From Choristoneura fumiferana (lineage: Eukaryota > Arthropoda > Insecta > Lepidoptera > Tortricidae), in NCBI RefSeq assembly GCF_025370935.1, contig NC_133472.1:21105805-21169804 (forward strand): a DNA stretch of 64,000 bases, written 5' to 3'. The stretch's first letter is position 1. Each line of letters opens with the position of its first letter. Below, piece after piece: positions 46,301 to 55,300 of this stretch. A program made the translations under genes and the position numbers. The notes under the pieces are model-generated. The model was not told where the DNA came from. It worked only from the letters and a program-made list of their open reading frames with translations, and did not search any database.

Positions 46301-49300
46301 AGTGTCGTTTAAAAGCTCCTTGGTCACGACGTACATCTAGATGGCCATGCCGAAACGTGAAAAAAAAGTGTCATTGTCGTAACTCAATTATCTTCCGACT
46401 CCGTAGCTAATCGAAAAATTAAAAAAAAAAATACTTTTCACCCTAGAGATGAAAACGCAATTTTCCACCCGGCTATCTACCCATGAAAATTACAACTTTC
46501 CGAACAGGAGAGATGAAAAAGTTATTGCGTGGTCATACATTAAATAAGTTAGTGAACAACCATCACCTCCTGTTTTCCTACCCTTAGGGTTAGATTTTCC
46601 AAATTTATAAGAGATAAAGTTCGAGGTATATCCTTTTCAATAAAAATAGTAAATTGATAACCAAGGGTGGGAAGTGACCCATTTCACCCGAGATATTTCT
46701 TGTTCGAGGGGAAATGGGTAATTTCACCCGAGTTAGACACTACTTTTCATTTCGACTGTGAGGAAAGTAAAATGCTACAAAAGAAATGAGAATAATAACA
46801 AATTGAATTTACTTATATCCGACCTCCAACGGTACCTTTTGGACCTGGCCACTTGCCACGGCCGACTATAAAAAAAAATCGAGTTGGTCACGACCAAGGA
46901 GCTTATATAAAAAACTGGAGGTTGAACGCCGAAGTTTGACCTTTATTACTTATTTATATATTCCATCTCTTTCTTTCACATTTCACGAATGATTTCCATC
47001 TCTTTCTTAACCTAACTAAAGGAAGAGATGGAATATGTTCGTGACGTAATAAAGATCAAATTTTTTGTTTCAAACGGATGTTCGACGTTCAACCTCCAGC
47101 GTTGTATATAAGCTCCTTGGTCACGACGTGCATCTAGATGGCCATGCCGAAACGTAAAAAAAAGTGTCATTGACGTAACTCAATTATCTTCGACACCGTG
47201 GCTAATCGAAAAATAAAAATAAAAACTCCACCCTAGAGATGAAAAAGCAATTTTCCACCTTTTCTACTCATGAAAATTAAACTTTCCGAACAGGAGATGA
47301 AAAAGAATTATCAAAATCGGACTACTCTGTAAAAAGTTATGCGTGGTCATACATAAAAATAGTAAATTGTGTCTTAAGGGCGGTAAATAAGGAATTACGA
47401 ACGAGAGTCTATTAGAAGCCCGAAGTCGAAGACTGAGGGCTTTAATGAGTCGATGTTCGTAATTCTAGTACCGCCCGTGCGACATACAATGTTTTTCATC
47501 ACATTTGCGAGTATAATTTTATTAGAATTGAAGGTGCATGGGAGGAAATGTTTGGGGATAATTGTTCTGTGTTAATAATGAGTTGTGTCTCGTTGCGTGT
47601 CAGCTGCCGCAGCTGGAGGCGCTGGAGGCGCGCGCGCTGGCGCTGCAGCGGCGCCGCGCCGCCTTCCTGTGTGAGCGGCGCCGCGCCGACGTGCAGGACC
47701 AGGCGCTGGACGCGCTCGCTGCAGGTACTGCGCCCCGCACACTGTCTGTCTGTCAGCTGGAGGCGCGCGCGCTGGCGCTGCAGCGGCGCCGCGCCGCCTT
47801 CCTGTCCTAGACACCACTGTCCGTCTGTTTCTCTGTCACCAGGCTGCATGTCGAGAACCATGATAGCTATACAGTTGTTTTTTTTTGACAGATGATTTAT
47901 TTCTGTTGCCGCTATTAACAAGAAATACTAAAAACAGAATAAAATTTATATAAAACGAATTCCTAGCTTTAGCTAAAATGCAATAGTACATTGTGTCTTA
48001 AGGGCGGTAAATAAGGAATTACGAACGAGAGTATATTAGAAGCCCGAAGTCGAAGACTGAGGGCTTTAATGAGTCGATGTTCGTAATTCTACTACCGCCC
48101 GTGCGACATACAATGTTTTTCATCACATTTGCGAGTAAAATTACGTATTTGTAAAAGAAAAACTAATATTTTTCAAAAATTGCCTATACCGCTGACTGCG
48201 CTCTTGGCAGCGCCAGCTCAGCCTGTGCATGGCGTGCGTGTGCAGCGCGCGCACGGAGCAGCAGCACATCATGCAGTAACAAACTCATTAACCGACCTTG
48301 GGCTTCATGGCATGAAAATTAGTACGGGCAATGATTCATTTACCGACCATGGGTTTCATGACAAGCACATTAAGGTCGAGGGTTTTATTTAGGAAGTTGC
48401 AAGCAAGGTAGCTGCATGTTACGACACTGTTTACGAGCAAGTGTGATGAAAAATTATTGTGTAAGACGATTTGTTTAAAAAAAACCTGTTTAACAAATGT
48501 TTTTTTTTTGCTTTTGTCTAATGTTGTATAGATAATGATACGGATCCCTTAATGCGCGAGTCCGACTCGCACTTGGGCGGTTTTTTCCTTGTGTATTATT
48601 TTGTGTATCGAATATGTACTTGTAAATAAAGGTTTCTTTCTGTCTCTCTCTCTCTCTAACATCAATTGCTTGTATCGTCTGTGGATTAGGTCGTGGGGCC
48701 GCTGGCAAGGGTGGGGAGTCCGAGGAGAAGGTGCGTCGCACAGCGGAGCGCGAGGGGCGGCGGCGCGCGCGGCGGCTGCGGCGCGAGGCGGCGGCGGCGG
48801 CTGCAGGCGCGCCCCCGCCGCGCTCGCACCGCGACGGCGACTCCAGCGACGACGAGTTGCCGCCCAGCGAGGAACACCACTACCGGCAGGAAAAGGGTTA
48901 GCATCTAGTCAACTATCCATTTATCCCCAAACATGTTGGATGTGGTCGTGGTTTATGAAGTGCGTGCGTGCGCAGAGGCGATCCGGTCGCTGGCGGCGGC
49001 GCTGTGGGCGGACGCGCTGCCGGCGTGGCGCAGCGCGCGCGGCGTGTGCGCGCGGCTGGCGCGCTGGCGGCGGCGCGACCCCGCGCTCTACGCCGACGCC
49101 TACGTGCCCGACTGCCTGCCCAAGCTGCTCGCGCCCTACGTCCGCCACCAGGTACATACGATACTGACCAGCTTGGCTCCTGACTACCAAACAAAATGCG
49201 AATTAAACTATACTTAAAACTGGAATTCAAGACCTAAAAATCTACGACAATGGTGCCACTGAAATAAAATGTGTGTAAAATAGTACATTCCGTTTTTTTA

Positions 49301-52300
49301 AAACACACGATAGAATATTCTTTTTATTAGTAATTTCGATTATATAATTTAAAGAAGTAATTTTGTTTACTTACTTTTACATAAATACTAGACGCCTGAA
49401 TAAAAGCTTAATTATTTCGCAATTTTTGGTTAAAAAACTGGTATTGTGCTTGTATTTCTTCAGGTATTCATAACATTTGGTGCAATAATTTACAATTAAG
49501 ATAAAATCAAACTAATATTTGATTTAATTTTTTACATACATTTAGCTAATCAACAAAACTGCAGAGTAATAGTGTGTAGCGTACTTTATGGCTAAATATG
49601 GTGGTTAAAACTGTTAAAAATATATTTTATTTAACCTTTTCAAATTCCTTTCCTGTGATTTAATATGAGGCCTATTACTAAGACTCAGTTGTCCGTCTGT
49701 CATTAGGTTGTACTGTATCTCATAACATAAACCATGGCAGTTGAAATTTTCACAGATAATGTATTCTGTTGCGGCCATAACAACAAATACGAAAAAACGG
49801 AATAAAATAAATATTCAGGACTACACTGTGGTAGAACAACGCAACCTTATCCTGTTTATGTTCCTTAGAATATAATTGTTTCAATGTTAGTTGAGAGTTC
49901 AAAATAAGTTAGTAATTTTTTTTTCATAAAATCCTTATTTAATAGCAATACAAGGAATCATATTAAAAAAGGTTATTATTATTCCCCTCAATGGCGGCCT
50001 TAAGGCTTAGGCCAATGTCAGTTAAATTAAAGATAAATATATTCTTCTTCTTCACGTTGTACGGTGATTGTAGTTTTTGCAACTTGATAGCAAAATTCCA
50101 GTAACCACGCGGAGACAACTTGCGCATTAAAAAATGACAGACACGAGATCAATATAGAATTTTGTGATCACTGTTAAAAAAGGTTGGCGAAACCTGAAAA
50201 GTTTATTTGGCAGGTACAGAAAAGACATTGAGAGATTTAACAGTGACATATCTGTCGTAGATTTTTTTGGTCTTGAATTCCAGTTTTTAGTATAAAGGGT
50301 CAGGTCCGCAATAAGCGCTAGGCTAGTGTACTATGGGTTTATATTGAAGTGAATGACGCAATTGATACGAAATGTATGAGAACAGAGCGTGTCAATTTAT
50401 GAATACGAAATCGGCCCATTTTTATATTTTTGACAAGTATTGTTCATTATGTATGCAAACTCTCCGTTTGTGCGCATCAATGGAAAGCTACATACAAGCA
50501 TGATCCGATATACCGTTTTTGAGTTATTGCCGAACTGCGCTTCTCAACAAAAGGACGTAAGTGCCGTGAAGATACGCTCTTTTTCTGGTTATAAGATTTG
50601 AACTGTAGTAAGTGTTTTAATCTTTGTGCTGGAAATAACGCACTTTATCAACATGATCCGATATACCGTTTTTGAGTTATTGCCGAACTGCGCTTCTCAA
50701 CAAAAGGACGTAAGTGCCGTGAAGATACGCTCTTTTTCTGGTTATAGATTTGAACTGTAGTAAGTGTTTTAATTGTGCTATAACGCACATAATATTACTT
50801 GATTTTTTTCGTAATGGCTACGGAACCCTATCTTGGGCGTGTCCGACACGCTCTTGGCCGGTTTTTACTTCTGTTAAACGTAACCTCCTTGTGGCAAAAT
50901 GCGAGATTAATCGTTTTGACATGATATGTTGTTCTTTAGTAGTGAGTGATTGCTAACGATGTTGATAAGAACCGAAAAGGATTTTATATTCAAACCCATT
51001 CGGGCCTAAACAATTCGTTCCATTTTGCTCTAGCTAGGAAATTTCTTTTCATTTTGTTTGCTGTTGTTTTATCTTTTTGTTTTTGTTTGTATTGTAGATC
51101 AAACAATAATATCTTTAAATATTATTTCAGCTTATACTATGGAATCCACTTGCTGATGAAGATAACGAAGACTACGAGAGGATGGATTGGTACAGGTAAG
51201 CGATCTTACTAACATTCTGATTTCACTCAATGGTTATTTTATCTTTGCAAAATTCAACCCATGAACAATTGTTCCCAGTTGCCTGATGATGTACGGCGTA
51301 CGCAACGAGAAATTGTCTTCTGATTCGGAGTCTAGCGACGAGGCGGAGGCTGAGGCGGAGGGCGGGGCGGGGGTCGTCAGCGAGGAGGGCGTGCGCGCCG
51401 ACCCCGACCTCATGCTCGTGCCGACCGTCGTCAGCGGCGTCGTGCTGCCCAAGCTCACAGGTAACACTTCTGCCCTTTCCGTTTATCAATACAGCCTAAT
51501 CGCAAGTAATACCTTACAAAATGAGTGAATCAAATAAGTAATAAAATAATAGTACATTTCAATCCTAATGCGGAAAGATATTTCCGCACGTGTATCGCAC
51601 GACGTTTTTTAATACAGTTGCGAAAAGAAATGTTGAAAAGAATAAAAATGCAGTTAATTTTGAGTAATTCTTAATGTCAATATCATTTTTGTCTTCATCA
51701 TAGCTTTTAGCATTGATTACTTCGATCACAAGGCAAAAGCCCGATATCTCTTAGAGAGTTCAGGAAAAAAGGCCATAATAACGTTTTATGAGAACGACTT
51801 CGCTTTATGTGCCGTTTTCCAGTTCACAAAAAGTTCACAAACAGCGATTATTTTTATTTTTAAAGTTTTTCCGGTAAAGCACTATTACTCACAATTGCGG
51901 CCTTCGCACATAATATGTTAAATCTATTTCAAACTCCGAGCCACTCATTTTACACGAACATTTTTGAAAACTTTAAATTTTACTGAAACAAAGTCAGTTC
52001 GAACTTCAGCAGTGAAAATTTTTGTCAAATGAAAGGCGTTTTTTTTTAGGGTTCCGGAGCCAAAATGGCAAAAATGGAACCCTTATAGTTTCGTCAAGTC
52101 CGTCTGTCTGTCTGTCTGTCTGTCCGTCCGTATGTCACAGGCATTTTTCTCGAAAACTACGAGATGTATATCAATGAAATTTGGAGTACAGATATCTTGT
52201 CAAAGCCGCTATTTAGTTTTGTAGTTAAATTAAAAGTAAATATTCGCAGCACGGATTGCTGAGGACCTGGGTTCGATTCCTAGCGCTGGTCTCTTTTTCT

Positions 52301-55300
52301 GGTTTTTCTGTGCATCCATGTCTCAGTTTGTATTTTCGACATGGTTTCACGGGAAACCCGTAAAAGTAACAAATTTGGAGTTGAAATAAAAAATACAAAA
52401 AGACTCCAAAAAAAACCAATCAAAACATTATTTATTTATTTTAAGAACACATACAATCATACACTTATGAGTATACAAGTAACTGAACCAAAAACAACAT
52501 AAAGACCTACGAAGATACGTGGCGGCACCGTGGATATAGTTAAACAAGCGTTCAGATGTAGCGTGTATGTCGTCGCGGACAGTAGGTGTTTGACCGTTGC
52601 GATGTGTGCGCAGAGCTGGTGGAGGCGGCGTGGGACCCGCTGTGCGTGCGCGCGTGCGTGCGGCTGCGGCAACTGCTGGTGCGCGCGTGCGCGCTGCCCG
52701 CGGGCGCGCCGGCTGCCGCGCGCCTCGCAGCCGCCGCGCGCGCTCGTCTCGCCCTCGCGCTGCAGGCCGACGTCTTCCTGCCGCCGCTGCCGCACTCACA
52801 GTCAGTACACAACTATTTAATTTAAAAGGATAAGCTAAAGAATCTACGTCCATTCTGCCTTGTTTTCAGTTTTTTATAAAGTTTATCTTTTATATAATTG
52901 TATATTTCTACTTAATCGTGTGTTTGTATTTTTGTTACTTTTTCACGCTAAAGCGGTTGGGCGGATTCAGAAGAAATTTTGTATGCAGATAGCTGGACGT
53001 CTGGAATAATAGACTACTTTTTATTTCGATGTTCGTCTATGATCTCAACTGCTTTCAACTCTAATTTCAATTCTAATACAGGATCTAAAGGTTCTCGCGT
53101 GCGTAGCCGCGGATAAAGTCCGGTCCACTTAACGCCCGCAACGCAATACCCTCGACCAGGACTACTGAAATAGCCGTTCCACTAATTTTAAAAGGCCGTG
53201 GGCGTTGTAGGTGGATGTGGGCGGAACGCACATCCTAAACGCTGTACGTGCGCAATATAGTGGTATGTTGAAAAGGCGCAGTTGTGAGAGTTATGAGTAA
53301 ATATTTCGAATAGATTGAAGTAAAGGCTGACCAGGAATAAAAAAAAACCTGACACTTACTATACGGTACCCTGGTGGTGGTGGATAGACTGGTGTTATAT
53401 TGACAACGGTGTCGGTGATGTTATTTTTAAAGGAATATTTTCTAATCCTTCAGACTTTTTCTATGACAAATAATTTTATACATTGTGAATTATTTTCTTT
53501 CCAAGGCTATGGATAATCTTCGGCATTTTAAAGCACAGAAACACAAGACAACACTTAAAAATACGACGCGCGAACAACGTTAAGCTTTGACAGCAATAGA
53601 CAGATGAGATGACATTTGAATTTATTGTTACCAGTGCAAGACATTAGTTCTATTGTATTTCCGCAATATGGCGAGGTTTTTTATAATTCTGGTCAGCTTT
53701 TAACATTATATTCAAGTGGGAGATGATTCGGTAAGTTCATCAAGTTTTGATGACTAGCATGTTGATGACAGTGACAGTTCTAGCCATTTTTTGATGAAAT
53801 CCGATCAATATTGTGTGGGCGAAGTAAACGCAACACGGTCGCGAACAGTGACGTCATCTATGACGTCGAGCGATCGCTCGCGACTACCACGGCCTTTACG
53901 TCGAACGATACAGAGGGTGTTACAATCGTTATGGGCGTTTAGAGGAGCGTACCCATTGTGTTGAATGTGCTTGTGTGCGTGTGCAGGGCGCTGGAGGGCC
54001 CGCCGGGGCAGTTCTGGCGGCGCTGCCTGGGGCAGGGCGTACGGCTGCTGCGCGCCGCGCTCGCGCTCACGGCGCCGCCGCCGCTGCTGCGCGCAGACGA
54101 CGTCGCCGTGCACCTCATAGGTGACTCGCCACACGACAACGACCATCACACCTATATCCCTCGTCGTCTAGGATTCGTGATGTTTGTCATCAAATCGTGC
54201 AAATTAAAATCGACCAACTTCCAGTAATCGGATTGTCTTGATATTTGGCTTTATTATGTAAATTGCGTGACAATACAATAATCTGGTAAGTGACATCCTG
54301 GTAGTCCGGCCAGGATCGTCTCCGCAGGACGGAACTCTTCAACGGTTGATGGCATCAACTTGAACTTTAGTATGAAAATGTAGTTTGGGTGACAATGCAA
54401 GTTCAGTCAACAAAAAGTACGGTCAGCAAAAAAACGCTTGTATTAAAAATGTTTTTTTTTTACCAAAAACTTATTACTCACCAGATGAAAACTATTTCAT
54501 ATGACGATAGTGTATTTCAAAATTTATGGAAAAAGGTTACCTGAAAAACTCGAGTAGGCATATAAATGGGCTTTCAACCGTATCAACTACAACTTTTGGT
54601 TAACACACGTGCAAGGATATAAGTTTTTTTTAACTAACCAGTGAGTAATTGATCTCTAACCTACGAACAAATAATAAATCAGGAATTCTAACTGCGCTAT
54701 AAGCATGTATACCGTGTCCTAAGCTATGGTGCGCATGCGCGTCATTTAATTTTGACTGACATTTATTGTGCAAATTTAGTGGACTCACGTCAAGTTTTCG
54801 CAGTTTTGATTGTGAACAGCTCTAAATTATCATGCCAACGTGTGTATGAAGTGGTGCAGGAACAATGCAAAATTAAAATGTCCAGGGATCACTTTTCACT
54901 ACCGTTTGCTCACCCCTCTTCATACTTTCTTCTTTCCTGTATCGCCCAAACAATAGGTACAAACAGTCTATATGTTTCTGACAGCTAAACTTAAATAAAC
55001 CACTAGTGAAAGTTTTTTGTTGATTTTTGTTATATATTTTTTTAACCTAACTCCGGTGGTCAACTGTGGTCTTCACTTGTCTTTATCATTAGTTCCACTT
55101 CACCAAATGGTGATGTTCAAGAGCAAATTCACGAGTTACTACTAAATATATCCAAATTACGATAAGTGTCCCTACAATATTTTAAGAGTTCCCTCAATTT
55201 CCTTAGGATCCAATCATCAGATCCTGATTTCGTGCCTATGGGACCTAATTAGAGATATACAAACGATTATTTTTTTTAATTCGGTTCATAAATGATGGAG

